A DNA stretch of 64,000 bases, from the NCBI GenBank assembly GCA_958450365.1, contig CAUEEP010000688.1, forward strand, positions 62,001 to 126,000. The letters are read 5' to 3'. The notes below the pieces were generated by a model. It saw only the letters and a program-made list of their open reading frames with translations. It was not told where the DNA came from and did no database searches. A program made the translations under genes and the position numbers. Each line of letters opens with the position of its first letter. The first letter of the stretch is position 1. The stretch comes from Mesorhabditis belari. Lineage: Eukaryota; Nematoda; Chromadorea; Rhabditida; Rhabditidae. Below, in pieces: positions 9,814 to 19,409 of the stretch.

Positions 9814-12800
9814 ATGAGGGTCATTGTATTGATTTGTTCCCTTTTATATTTAACCAGTGCCAATCAACTGATCGATTTGACCCAGTTTGGAGAGACACGT
9901 AAGGATTTTGGTGATCAGAGTGATTGCTAGGAAATAAGCCTATGTAATAAACCTATAAATAGACTCCGTAATTTATTGGTTTTTTGATTTACCGTGATTT
10001 ATTGGACCAAACAGGGTTGTCTGTAGCCTTTTAGGCCTTGGTTAAACTAATAAAAGCATAATAAGTCATCTTCCTTCAATTCATCGACTAATAAGTCATC
10101 TTCTTTCAATTCATCAACGAATAAGTCATCTTCCTTCAATTCATCAACTAATAAGTCATCTTCCTTCAATTCTCATTCCTATTGTTGCTCATTTTCAGAA
10201 GAGTTCTCTGATTTCCTCAACCATACCATGCTTCTCTTTGACGAGCTGTTCACCAAAAGGGCCTATAACAAACAGATTCCCCCGATTTGGCACTCAGCTG
10301 GTAAATTTTCGACCAATTATCGTTCATGTAGACTTTTAGAAAACATATCCACCAGGCTTGATGTCGACGTTCAGTTGGCCTATTTGAAAATGTTTGCCTT
10401 GGTGAGTGAAAATGAATCAATTGAAAGCAATGAGCCTTCAGGATGCCGAGAACCAGCTATTCTGTTTCACGTGTGACTTGAAAATGGTAATTTGAGGCTA
10501 GCATTTCCCATTACCATTGTTCTTTTAGATTTGGCGAGACCGACGGTTGGCCTGGTTTCCCGATGAGTTTGGCGGGGTGGAAAAGATTTTCGTTAACTTA
10601 AACAATGTATGGTTGCCCGATCAACAAATTGGAGAGACGTGAGCAGTTATAATTGTACTTGTACCGTACAATACAGTGGACCGTATTCAATAAGTGATAC
10701 TTATCCGAGATAAGATCTGACATTCTAAAGAAACTACGGTAAAAACTGTAATTGAAGCCCCGGGGCTTCTATCCCCCCCGCCCTCCAGAGGCTTTTAATT
10801 TTTACCTGGTATCTCTTGAAAAATTATTCCTTTAAGGCTTCTTATTTAGTTCGTTTAAAGCTCCTTTAAAGCTCCTTTATAGTTCCTATTTAGTCCCTTT
10901 AAAGCTCCTTCAAAGCTCCTTTAAAGCTCCTTTATAGCTCCTTTATAGTTCCTTTAGAGCTCCTTTAAAGCTCCTTTATAGTTCCTATTTAGTCCCTTTA
11001 AAGCTCCTTTAAAGCTCCTTTAGAGCTCCTTTAAAGCTCCTTTATAGTTCCTTTATAGTTCCTATTTAGTCCCTTTAAAGCACCTTCAAAGCTCCTTTAA
11101 AGCTCCTTTAAAGTTCCTTCAAAGCTCCTTTAAAGCTCCTTTATAGTTTCCTCTTGTTTTCGACCGCTTTCCGCTTCGTTTTCTTCTCCAGCTCCGCGCT
11201 GGCAATCGAATCTGCATCAACATCGCTCCCCTCATCGCTTCCCTCATTGTTTCCCTCATTGTTTCCATTCAAATCATCTTCTTGAAAGAGATCTCGCTCA
11301 AATTCCAGGCGCTCACGGAACTTCTTCAATCCGTCGCTAAGATTATCCATTCTACCTAAAAAAAACAGTTAGAAACGTCTAGAGAAACTGTAAAGCATTG
11401 AAAAGTTCAATGTTTTACAATTTCTCAACAAAAAAGTGCGAAAAAATGAAGAAACAAAAGAAAATCTTAAAATAAAATGACCAAGAAGTGTACAGGAGAT
11501 AAATTAATGCAAAAAAAAAGTCAAATTATGCAAATTATGAGCAAAATAAATGCAGGTTTGGGGGTGGAGGCTTCTATTAAAGCAGCAAGAAAATTTAGCA
11601 AAGTTTTGGTACCAGCTCATCCCGAATACGTTCGTCAAGCATCGATCACATATGAGGGAATCGTCGCGATTTACACTGTCTACTATGCTGAGGCCTCTTG
11701 TCCGATAAATGTAAGGAATTATGTGTGTAGAGCCAGTAAATATGGTTTTTAGATAGATGTTTTTCCCTTCGATCATCAGAGCTGTCCTATTCAAATTATG
11801 TCATGGACTCAAGATTAGTTGGTCGTAGAGATTTAAGCAAAATCACTGGAATTCAGCAACCACACAATGACCAACGGTAGTTTACATCCATCACTCTCGA
11901 CGTCAAATGCGGTGAGTGACTGGGATCAAAGAGGGACAAAGCTGGGCTTTCAGGGCAACGGTGAGTGGGCGGTCACTAATATTACCACATATGGCTACAT
12001 CATTGGAAATGTGTACATTGTAGGTTAAGAATAGAATATATTAATAACCAAGCCTATTAGTTAAAAACTTTTAGATGAATTTTGGTGTCATGCTCAAGAG
12101 GGTTCCTAACTTCTATGTTTATGTCATTGCTGCCCCGTGCTTTGTGTTGACGATTCTCTCGGTTGTCGGATTGTTCTGGTCAAAGAATACCGAGACTGAA
12201 CAATTGACTAAGGTAAAATGACTTCAGGACTAGGAGACTCGATAAACTCGGTAAACAAATCATGAACAAATCATGAATCAGGATCATGAACACTCTTAAG
12301 GTCTTGAGGTCGACCTCAAGACTCTCGTCGACCTCAAGACTCTCGTCGACCTCAAGACTCTCGTCGACCTCAAGACTCTCGTCGACCTCAAGACTCTCGT
12401 CGCCATATGACGTCGCTATATTTTGAGGGCTGCAATCGAATCGTATGCATGTCAAACTTGCTCAACAGTTTCTATGTTCAAATTCTACCATTGATGAGCA
12501 TCTCCACGCCATTGGAAAGGCAATCAGATGCGGGAAATGGCTTCCTCACAAGTTAAGCAGTGCAAACAAGGCTTCGCGGGTCGCTATTCCCGGAATCCTC
12601 ATCCGCCACGCTAAATATCATGGCTTTTTTGATTCTCTCGTTACTGGAGATGAGAAGTGGATCCATTTCGTTAATACTATTCGAAAACGGCAATGGCTAG
12701 GACCAGGAGAACGGCCAAAGCTGACCGTGAAACCGGACATTCATGGGAAAAAGAACATGCTCTCAGTATGGTGGAATAACAAGGGCTTTGTGTATTTTGA

Positions 12801-14009
12801 GCTTCTACAACCTGGCCAAACAGTCACAGCAGACCTCTACAAACAGCAAATTGATCGGGTCAATGAAACTCTCATTCGTTAAGGAGTAGACACATCAAGG
12901 ATAGAGTTCACCCAAGACAACGCTAGACATCACGTTGCAAAAATCACCTAGCAAAAGCTGGAGAGTCTAGGATGGGAAATTCTACCATCTCCGGCGTATT
13001 CTCCCGATTTGTCTTCCTCAGATTACCGTTTATTCCGGTCCATGCAAAAACCTTTTGGCTAATGAGAAATTCAAAACCCGTGAAGATTTCCCGAATTGGG
13101 CCGCCAAGTTTTTCGAGTCACAGCCGGCTGAGTTTTTCAAGAGCAGTATCAATTCTTTACGCAAAAGATGGCAAAAGGTAATCAATAATAATGGTGCAAA
13201 TATTTTGGATTAAACTGTGTTCTTTCTGTTTTTATGATAAATCCAACGACTTTGCCTTTTGCCTTTTGCCAACGACTAAAACCCTCGTTTATATCCGAAC
13301 AACCTAATAGAACTCTCTAGAAACAAAGGACTATTCTATGGACGGAGTTTTTCCGTAGTTTAACAACTCAAAAAGCCTAAACGGGGTGTGACAATCTTAT
13401 TTCCAGTTGAGCATCGGTTTCACGAGTCTCATCTCGATGACCGTGTTGCTGGATCTTCTCTCCAGCTCGATCCCCAAAACATCCACATTTCCACTATTGG
13501 GTAATCAGAAAATAAGGCTAAAAACAATAAATTTACAGGAATTTATGTGATATTTTGTGTTGGAATCACCTCATTGGCCTGCTTGTTGATCATTGTTTTC
13601 CCTCTATCGAAAAAGGCAGCAAAGAAGGAGAAGGAAAAGGAGAAATTGGAGAAACAAGAGGGAAAAGATCTGGCATGGAGGTAGAGTCGATTGTTTATTA
13701 AAAGAGTGTTAAGAATCTGGTACCAGTAGCTGAAAAAGCTAGGAGGCCTGATTACTTCTCGTTGGTGGATTAGAGAACACCGTCCAGACACTACACTAAC
13801 AAGCATTGCAAGAAAAATTGTCGATTTGCAAGCTCTTTTAAAGCTTAAAGTTATTGGCTTGTTAGTTAAACAGAGCTTTTTTTGTTTTCAGAAAACACCT
13901 CTTCCGCTTTGTTCGAGACAAGCTTTGTCAGAGGCATCGGGTTTTTCAGTTGTTCTTTCAATTATTAAATCTTCTCGCATTCATTGTGTTTATCTCGTTT
14001 TGGAAATAA
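9814..14009 (+). CDS. Cys-loop ligand-gated ion channel, complete
   Basis: Thirteen exons, all in phase: 9814-9898, 10199-10300, 10340-10401, 10442-10486, 10529-10638, 11599-11710, 11753-11817, 11857-11911, 11954-12019, 12075-12212, 13407-13500, 13539-13680, 13892-14009; 397 residues. Signal peptide MRVIVLICSLLYLTSA. Ligand-binding domain with RLAWFPDEFGG and a WLPD motif; the Cys-loop reads CPINIDVFPFDHQSC with the canonical 13 residues between the cysteines. TM1 has the family Pro-Cys (AAPCFVLTILSVV); TM2 is LSIGFTSLISMTVLLDLL; TM3 and a short Lys/Glu-rich loop follow; TM4 ends ...IVFISFWK. No Pro-Ala-Arg before TM2, which argues against an anion channel, but the usual cation-selecting Glu there is Thr. 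No vicinal Cys pair in loop C, so a non-alpha type. Forms pentameric membrane channels gated by a small ligand. Intron 10 holds a mariner relic, intron 5 a minisatellite and an antisense frame. Confidence 0.93.
10846..11150. repeat. Minisatellite AAAGCTCCTTT in channel intron 5
   Basis: About 25 units of 10-12 bp, variants AAAGCTCCTTT, ATAGTTCCTTT and ATTTAGTCCCTTT. Mirrored at 15229-15533. Confidence 0.9.
11141..11350 (-). CDS. Small acidic/basic protein antisense in channel intron 5
   Basis: 69 residues starting MDNLSDGLKKFRERLEF. An Asn/Glu/Gly/Ser/Asp-rich middle (GNNEGNNEGSDEG) is followed by a Lys/Arg-rich end. A strong splice acceptor (CTGTTTTTTTTAG) sits five bases before the ATG, as for trans-spliced nematode messages. 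The stop lies at the edge of the minisatellite. It is nested in the opposite strand of the channel intron and repeated in the right arm at 15029-15238. Could instead be a coincidental frame; no family recognised. Confidence 0.4.
   Translation of the reverse strand: MDNLSDGLKKFRERLEFERDLFQEDDLNGNNEGNNEGSDEGSDVDADSIASAELEKKTKRKAVENKRKL
12299..12405. repeat. 18-bp minisatellite in channel intron 10
   Basis: Five to six units of GTCGACCTCAAGACTCTC, just upstream of the mariner relic; each unit holds a SalI-type GTCGAC palindrome. Confidence 0.9.
12430..13307 (+). mobile_element. Mariner (D,D34D) relic, 5'-truncated
   Basis: Translations give transposase segments in order: GKWLPHKLSS, VTGDEKWIHF (first Asp), FTQDNARHH (second Asp), LGWEILPSPAYSPDL with SSSDYRLF (third Asp), then the C-terminal WQKVINNNG. 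Thirty-four residues separate the second and third catalytic Asp, as in mariner. Stops at about 12880 and 12949 and a frame change near 13060 make it inactive. A terminal repeat CCGAACAACCTAA ends at 13307 next to TA. The N-terminal helix-turn-helix and 5' terminal repeat are missing. It lies in an intron in the same orientation as the channel gene. Confidence 0.9.
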
Positions 14010-14035
14010 CAACAAAATTAAAAGAAAAGAAACAA

Positions 14036-14100
14036 AATTTGGTTCCTTTTCTCTACAGATTTGGTTCCTTTTCTCTACGGATTTGGTTCCTTTTTTCCTT
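14036..14100. repeat. Short TTTGGTTCCTTTTCTCTAC array
   Basis: Three to four 19-bp units just after the channel stop codon. The same units form a longer array at 18899-18998 beyond the right arm. Confidence 0.8.
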
Positions 14101-14193
14101 TTTTTAAAAACTCTCAAAAATTTGTAAAAAGATTGATTATACTATTGATTATTATAAAGAAATTGATTATTATAAAGCGATTGATTATTTAAA

Positions 14194-14330
14194 TGAATAC
14201 AAGATATGATCCATTCTATTATGAAGCTATTTCAACTGCAGAAGCTGAAGATGAGTCTACTGCATTGAACGCCTGGGAGTATGAAGACGAGAATTGGAGC
14301 TGGGAGACTTGTGCGGATTTTGTGAATATG
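14194..14330 (+). pseudogene. Acidic-protein gene, truncated copy C
   Basis: Same start and first ~45 codons as copies A and B, with two substitutions (AL-N for EL-Y in the STELYAWEY segment). Cut off at the palindrome junction, where the reading passes into the reverse of channel intron 9. Confidence 0.85.
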
Positions 14331-15028
14331 GTTATTAATATATTCTATTCTTAACCTACAATGTACACATTTCCAATGATGTAGCCATATGTGGTAATAT
14401 TAGTGACCGCCCACTCACCGTTGCCCTGAAAGCCCAGCTTTGTCCCTCTTTGATCCCAGTCACTCACCGCATTTGACGTCGAGAGTGATGGATGTAAACT
14501 ACCGTTGGTCATTGTGTGGTTGCTGAATTCCAGTGATTTTGCTTAAATCTCTACGACCAACTAATCTTGAGTCCATGACATAATTTGAATAGGACAGCTC
14601 TGATGATCGAAGGGAAAAACATCTATCTAAAAACCATATTTACTGGCTCTACACACATAATTCCTTACATTTATCGGACAAGAGGCCTCAGCATAGTAGA
14701 CAGTGTAAATCGCGACGATTCCCTCATATGTGATCGATGCTTGACGAACGTATTCGGGATGAGCTGGTACCAAAACTTTGCTAAATTTTCTTGCTGCTTT
14801 AATAGAAGCCTCCACCCCCAAACCTGCATTTATTTTGCTCATAATTTGCATAATTTGACTTTTTTTTTGCATTAATTTATCTCCTGTACACTTCTTGGTC
14901 ATTTTATTTTAAGATTTTCTTTTGTTTCTTCATTTTTTCGCACTTTTTTGTTGAGAAATTGTAAAACATTGAACTTTTCAATGCTTTACAGTTTCTCTAG
15001 ACGTTTCTAACTGTTTTTTTTAGGTAGA

Positions 15029-15238
15029 ATGGATAATCTTAGCGACGGATTGAAGAAGTTCCGTGAGCGCCTGGAATTTGAGCGAGATCTCTTTCAAGAA
15101 GATGATTTGAATGGAAACAATGAGGGAAACAATGAGGGAAGCGATGAGGGGAGCGATGTTGATGCAGATTCGATTGCCAGCGCGGAGCTGGAGAAGAAAA
15201 CGAAGCGGAAAGCGGTCGAAAACAAGAGGAAACTATAA
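15029..15238 (+). CDS. Small acidic/basic protein, right-arm copy
   Basis: Identical protein to 11141-11350, same acceptor before the ATG. See that entry. Confidence 0.35.
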   Translation: MDNLSDGLKKFRERLEFERDLFQEDDLNGNNEGNNEGSDEGSDVDADSIASAELEKKTKRKAVENKRKL

Positions 15239-15533
15239 AGGAGCTTTAAAGGAGCTTTGAAGGAACTTTAAAGGAGCTTTAAAGGAGCTTTGAAGGTGCT
15301 TTAAAGGGACTAAATAGGAACTATAAAGGAACTATAAAGGAGCTTTAAAGGAGCTCTAAAGGAGCTTTAAAGGAGCTTTAAAGGGACTAAATAGGAACTA
15401 TAAAGGAGCTTTAAAGGAGCTCTAAAGGAACTATAAAGGAGCTATAAAGGAGCTTTAAAGGAGCTTTGAAGGAGCTTTAAAGGGACTAAATAGGAACTAT
15501 AAAGGAGCTTTAAAGGAGCTTTAAACGAACTAA
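15229..15533. repeat. Minisatellite AAAGGAGCTTT, right-arm copy
   Basis: Inverse of the array at 10846-11150; the same variant order is kept. Confidence 0.9.
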
Positions 15534-16189
15534 ATAAGAAGCCTTAAAGGAATAATTTTTCAAGAGATACCAGGTAAAAATTAAAAGCCTCTGGAGGGCG
15601 GGGGGATAGAAGCCCCGGGGCTTCAATTACAGTTTTTACCGTAGTTTCTTTAGAATGTCAGATCTTATCTCGGATAAGTATCACTTATTGAATACGGTCC
15701 ACTGTATTGTACGGTACAAGTACAATTATAACTGCTCACGTCTCTCCAATTTGTTGATCGGGCAACCATACATTGTTTAAGTTAACGAAAATCTTTTCCA
15801 CCCCGCCAAACTCATCGGGAAACCAGGCCAACCGTCGGTCTCGCCAAATCTAAAAGAACAATGGTAATGGGAAATGCTAGCCTCAAATTACCATTTTCAA
15901 GTCACACGTGAAACAGAATAGCTGGTTCTCGGCATCCTGAAGGCTCATTGCTTTCAATTGATTCATTTTCACTCACCAAGGCAAACATTTTCAAATAGGC
16001 CAACTGAACGTCGACATCAAGCCTGGTGGATATGTTTTCTAAAAGTCTACATGAACGATAATTGGTCGAAAATTTACCAGCTGAGTGCCAAATCGGGGGA
16101 ATCTGTTTGTTATAGGCCCTTTTGGTGAACAGCTCGTCAAAGAGAAGCATGGTATGGTTGAGGAAATCAGAGAACTCTTCTGAAAATGA

Positions 16190-16320
16190 GCAACAATAGG
16201 AATGAGAATTGAAGGAAGATGACTTATTAGTTGATGAATTGAAGGAAGATGACTTATTCGTTGATGAATTGAAAGAAGATGACTTATTAGTCGATGAATT
16301 GAAGGAAGATGACTTATTAT
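16190..16320. repeat. 31-bp tandem repeat, GAAGGAAGATGACTTATTAG-type
   Basis: Four units, mirrored at 10059-10189 in intron 1 of the channel gene. Confidence 0.85.
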
Positions 16321-16825
16321 GCTTTTATTAGTTTAACCAAGGCCTAAAAGGCTACAGACAACCCTGTTTGGTCCAATAAATCACGGTAAATCAAAAAAAC
16401 CAATAAATTACGGAGTCTATTTATAGGTTTATTACATAGGCTTATTTCCTAGCAATCACTCTGATCACCAAAATCCTTACGTGTCTCTCCAAACTGGGTC
16501 AAATCGATCAGTTGATTGGCACTGGTTAAATATAAAAGGGAACAAATCAATACAATGACCCTCATTTGATAGGGAAAACTCTGCATACGCAAATGGTTCA
16601 AAGGAATCTCTTAAAAAAGAGTTTTCCCTTTTATGTTTTGAGCAAATAACCTTCTTTGCACTTCAAGTCAATTCAGCCAACTCTTAAAGAGAGAACTCTC
16701 AAATTACCCGGAAAAAAGCGTTTTTAATAGTGTGAAAGTTCAAGTTGAAGTAGGTTCGACCAAGCGTAGGCGGAGTTTCCAATTACTCTTGTTCTGTGAT
16801 TTTGAGGGTGTAACCTGTGCTTTAG

Positions 16826-17095
16826 CGAAATGGTACCTTGCAATGGTTAGATGGAACTCCTTATGATTATCAACATGAATGGTGTGCAAATCCATGGGAT
16901 CACGATAATGAGGCCGCCATTTATGTAAAAGCTTTGTTAATTTCCATTCATTTGAGACCTTGATGAACTTTCCGACCTCTGATGCAAGGTAGTTTTCAGG
17001 TTGTCAATACGGAGTCAAGGGGGGACAGTGAATGCAAGCCAAAGACATGGGAGCTTGATTATAATTTCCGAACAGACGATTACTATACTCCATAA
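16826..17095 (+). pseudogene. C-type lectin domain fragment, right-arm copy
   Basis: Exons 16826-16924 and 17000-17095, phase 0, give NGTLQWLDGTPYDY, then HEWCANPWDHDNEAAIY, joined to a segment ending TDDYYTP-stop. The W-x-D-G-T-P signature identifies the domain. An AATAAA lies at about 17124. No upstream exon for the first half of the domain or a signal peptide, so it is a 3' fragment or relic. It runs head-to-head with the truncated channel copy. The C-terminal Cys pattern is incomplete, consistent with decay. Confidence 0.6.
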
Positions 17096-17454
17096 GAAAA
17101 AGAGCTAACTGAGCTACAATCGATGAATAAATACATTTTTTGGTGGTTAACTGAAACTTCACGACAAGACAACTTTCGATCAGACTTTCAAGTCATCATT
17201 CAAGACTTTCAAGGCATGCAATTTAAATTTAAATTGTATAGCATTGTATGCTATCTCTAGGCATTCTTGTTATTGTATTTTTTTGAAGAATTTTCATGGA
17301 AGAATTCTTCAATGAAAAGACAGAAAAGAGAGAAAGAAAAAGACAAAAAAGCAGAAGAAAAAATTGAAGAAACAGCAGAAACATTTTGAAGGTGTAACCT
17401 GGTTACTGAGCTACATCTGGGCACTAGCCAGGTAGTCTTCAACATTTACAAAAA

Positions 17455-17793
17455 TCATAACCATTTACGCAAATCATTTATTCCATTGAACACGATCATT
17501 TCACCGCCGCTTGCACGATAAACCATGACTCGATTCGGCACAAATTCAAGCCGGCTTTCACCTGAAATCGAAGCTTTTTTGAGGAAGAAAGTTGCAGGCA
17601 AACAAATCTCGAACTGAAGAAAACAAACTCTAATATGCCCATCCACTCTAATTTGCCCATCATGCCCCAATTTGAGCCCCATTGATTTCGCAAGATCCAA
17701 TACCAGCACCTTCACCAGGATTTCGCAAGATCCAATACCAGCACCTTCACCAGGATTTCGCAAGATCCAATACCAGCTTCTTCACCTGGAATG
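17455..17793 (-). CDS. Uncharacterised frame, right-arm copy
   Basis: Mirror of 8585-8923; identical 102-residue reading from its first ATG. See that entry. Confidence 0.3.
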
Positions 17794-18247
17794 ACATTGT
17801 GTTTCAACTTTTTGACCATTCAAAAGGTGACCGAAAAGTCAAAGCTTATTTATTTTGGGAAGCAACTACTGCTTAGGGAAGAATTCTATTCAAATTGGAT
17901 TCATTGATCTGTACCTAAATCGCAAAAAACTCGCCACAGAGGCGCAAAAAATTCGTGACAATCCAAATTTTCCCATATTTCCGTTGGAAATATAATAGTT
18001 GTTTTAAATCATTTCCCACAGTTTATTTAACTAACTAAAAGTCATTCAGAAATGTCGTTGGGCAAATTATTGCCAAGTGCCAAGTTTTCTCAGCATTTTT
18101 CTTTTTTGGTCAAGTACGCTGGCGATCATTAGTGTGTGAAAACCGAGGACTATAATTTTTAAAAACTCTCAAAAATTTGTCAAAAGATTGATTATACTAT
18201 TGATTATTATAAAGAAATTGATTATTATAAAGAGATTGATTATTTAA

Positions 18248-18607
18248 ATGAATACGAGATATGATCCATTCTATTATGAAGCTATTTCAACTGCAGAAGC
18301 TGAAGATGAGTCTACTGAATTGTACGCCTGGGAGTATGAAGACGAGAATTGGAGCTGGGAGACTTGTGCGGATTTTGTGAATATTTCCGAGTACTCTGCA
18401 TCGTATTATGAAGGAGTTAACTATGGATGGAATGGTTTGCCGATTTGGTCGGATGTTAACGATTCGGTCAATTTGCCAGTGGCTGTTTTTATGATCTTGG
18501 TTAGTGGTTGGAAAAATAATGCTATTGAGCTCTTTGAAAAGCAAGACAATAGCAAGATTCATGCTATGATAGATGTTACAATTACTCATAGAATGACTAG
18601 TTTATAG
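18248..18607 (+). CDS. Uncharacterised acidic protein, copy B
   Basis: Full-length 119-residue copy, differing from copy A by Val/Ile, His/Leu and Arg/Lys substitutions only. See 7771-8130. Confidence 0.55.
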   Translation: MNTRYDPFYYEAISTAEAEDESTELYAWEYEDENWSWETCADFVNISEYSASYYEGVNYGWNGLPIWSDVNDSVNLPVAVFMILVSGWKNNAIELFEKQDNSKIHAMIDVTITHRMTSL

Positions 18608-18663
18608 CTGTTCAAACAAGTTAATGAAAGTTAATGAGTTAAGTTGCAAGTTAATGAAAAATC

Positions 18664-18836
18664 ATGGAGAACTTCAGGTCCAGTAGGCTATCCGGAAAGT
18701 CTTCTTGTTCCCTTTCAGAACGAAACCGAAAAGACTTTCTGGAGAGCTTAATAAAAAGATCTGCACTGAGAAGCACGGTCTCGAAAATCTTTACTCGGTT
18801 GTAAAATACGCTACAAATGTAAGTTCTCAAGTAGAC
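18664..18836 (+). CDS. Possible small frame or exon across the palindrome edge
   Basis: Two readings stay open across the boundary at 18761: from ATG 18664 (MENFRSSRLSG..., 46 residues), or an exon from the CTTTCAG acceptor at 18717 ending in a good donor (ACAAAT|GTAAGT at 18821). In the second reading the coding text continues into ICTEKHGLENLYSVV, so the palindrome edge may lie inside an exon. Weak. Confidence 0.25.
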
Positions 18837-18898
18837 TTTTTTGCCGCTGACAGTGACTGATAGATTAAATAGATTTTTTTAGAGCGCTCTATCTCTCT

Positions 18899-18998
18899 AA
18901 ATTTGGTTCCTTATCTCTCTGAATTTGGTTCCTTTTCTCTACAAATTTGGTTCCTTTTCTCTACAGATTTGGTTCCTTTTCTCTACAAATTTGGTTCC
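18899..18998. repeat. TTTGGTTCCTTTTCTCTAC array
   Basis: Five units, same family as 14036-14100; together they place the source of copy C and copy B next to the same repeat. Confidence 0.85.
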
Positions 18999-19071
18999 TT
19001 TTCTTTTTTTGTCAAAAACAAACAAAAAAAACAAGAAAAAACGAACAAAACAAACAAACAAAACAAAACAA

Positions 19072-19226
19072 TGAATGAATATGAAACATATAACCACACT
19101 TCTACTAAAGTTTTTCACAATTCAAATCAATTTCACAGTTTAGTTGCATTTGTAGCCTTTGTAGTTTTTGGCTCCATCGGCTTGTGGGTTTCTACTACTC
19201 GATACTATGACACATTTCTTTTATAA
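19072..19226 (+). CDS. Possible 51-residue single-pass membrane peptide
   Basis: Starts MNEYETYNHTS and has one hydrophobic stretch (LVAFVAFVVFGSIGLWV). No homologue recognised; could be chance in AT-rich DNA. Confidence 0.25.
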
Positions 19227-19409
19227 TATTTTTTGCATTTTGAGTGCAAACCATGATAAGTCATTGTAAGCACTATTCTATGATCAACTAACTTTCATGT
19301 GAGCCCTAAAAGCCCTAAAGCCACTTTGATGTGAGCCCTGCTTTAATGTATTTATGAATTCCTTTTATTGATTTTCGAAAATACATTGTAAACTTTTATT
19401 TCTCATTGC

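Larger units (their letters stand above)
7638..12049 (+). repeat. Left arm of a 4.4-kb palindrome
   Basis: Reverse complement of 14330-18761 at very high identity. Inner end lies inside intron 9 of the channel gene (12049); outer end is at GATCTTTTT (7638). For most of the length paired positions add to 26379; near the outer end the right arm carries about 20 extra bases (near 18617-18650). A handful of substitutions separate the arms, for example three residues in the small acidic protein. Confidence 0.95.
12050..14329. other. Spacer of the palindrome
   Basis: 2.28 kb of single-copy sequence: the membrane-domain exons of the channel gene, a minisatellite, a mariner relic, a short TTTGGTTCCTTTTC array and the truncated third copy of the acidic-protein gene. 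The inner right junction cuts that third copy after GTGAATAT. Confidence 0.9.
14360..16565 (-). pseudogene. Channel gene copy lacking all membrane segments
   Basis: Carries channel exons 1-9 (signal peptide through the end of the ligand-binding domain) and stops inside intron 9. If transcribed it could give only a secreted ligand-binding domain. Exons are intact at sequence level. Acetylcholine-binding-protein-like soluble domains exist in molluscs, but here the structure is best explained as a by-product of the inverted duplication. Confidence 0.85.
14330..18761 (-). repeat. Right arm of the 4.4-kb palindrome
   Basis: Inverted copy of 7638-12049. Ends at GATC (18761), followed by sequence that continues an open frame (see 18664). 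Confidence 0.95.

Noticed and set aside
14585..14902. Open frames around the ligand-binding exons of the inverted channel copy
   Set aside because: Run through introns and exons in the wrong frame; the spliced reading gives the Cys-loop.
7638..18761. Palindrome as a pure assembly artefact
   Set aside because: Arms differ by substitutions and a ~20-bp indel and the outer flanks are different; still, long-read support was not available to me.
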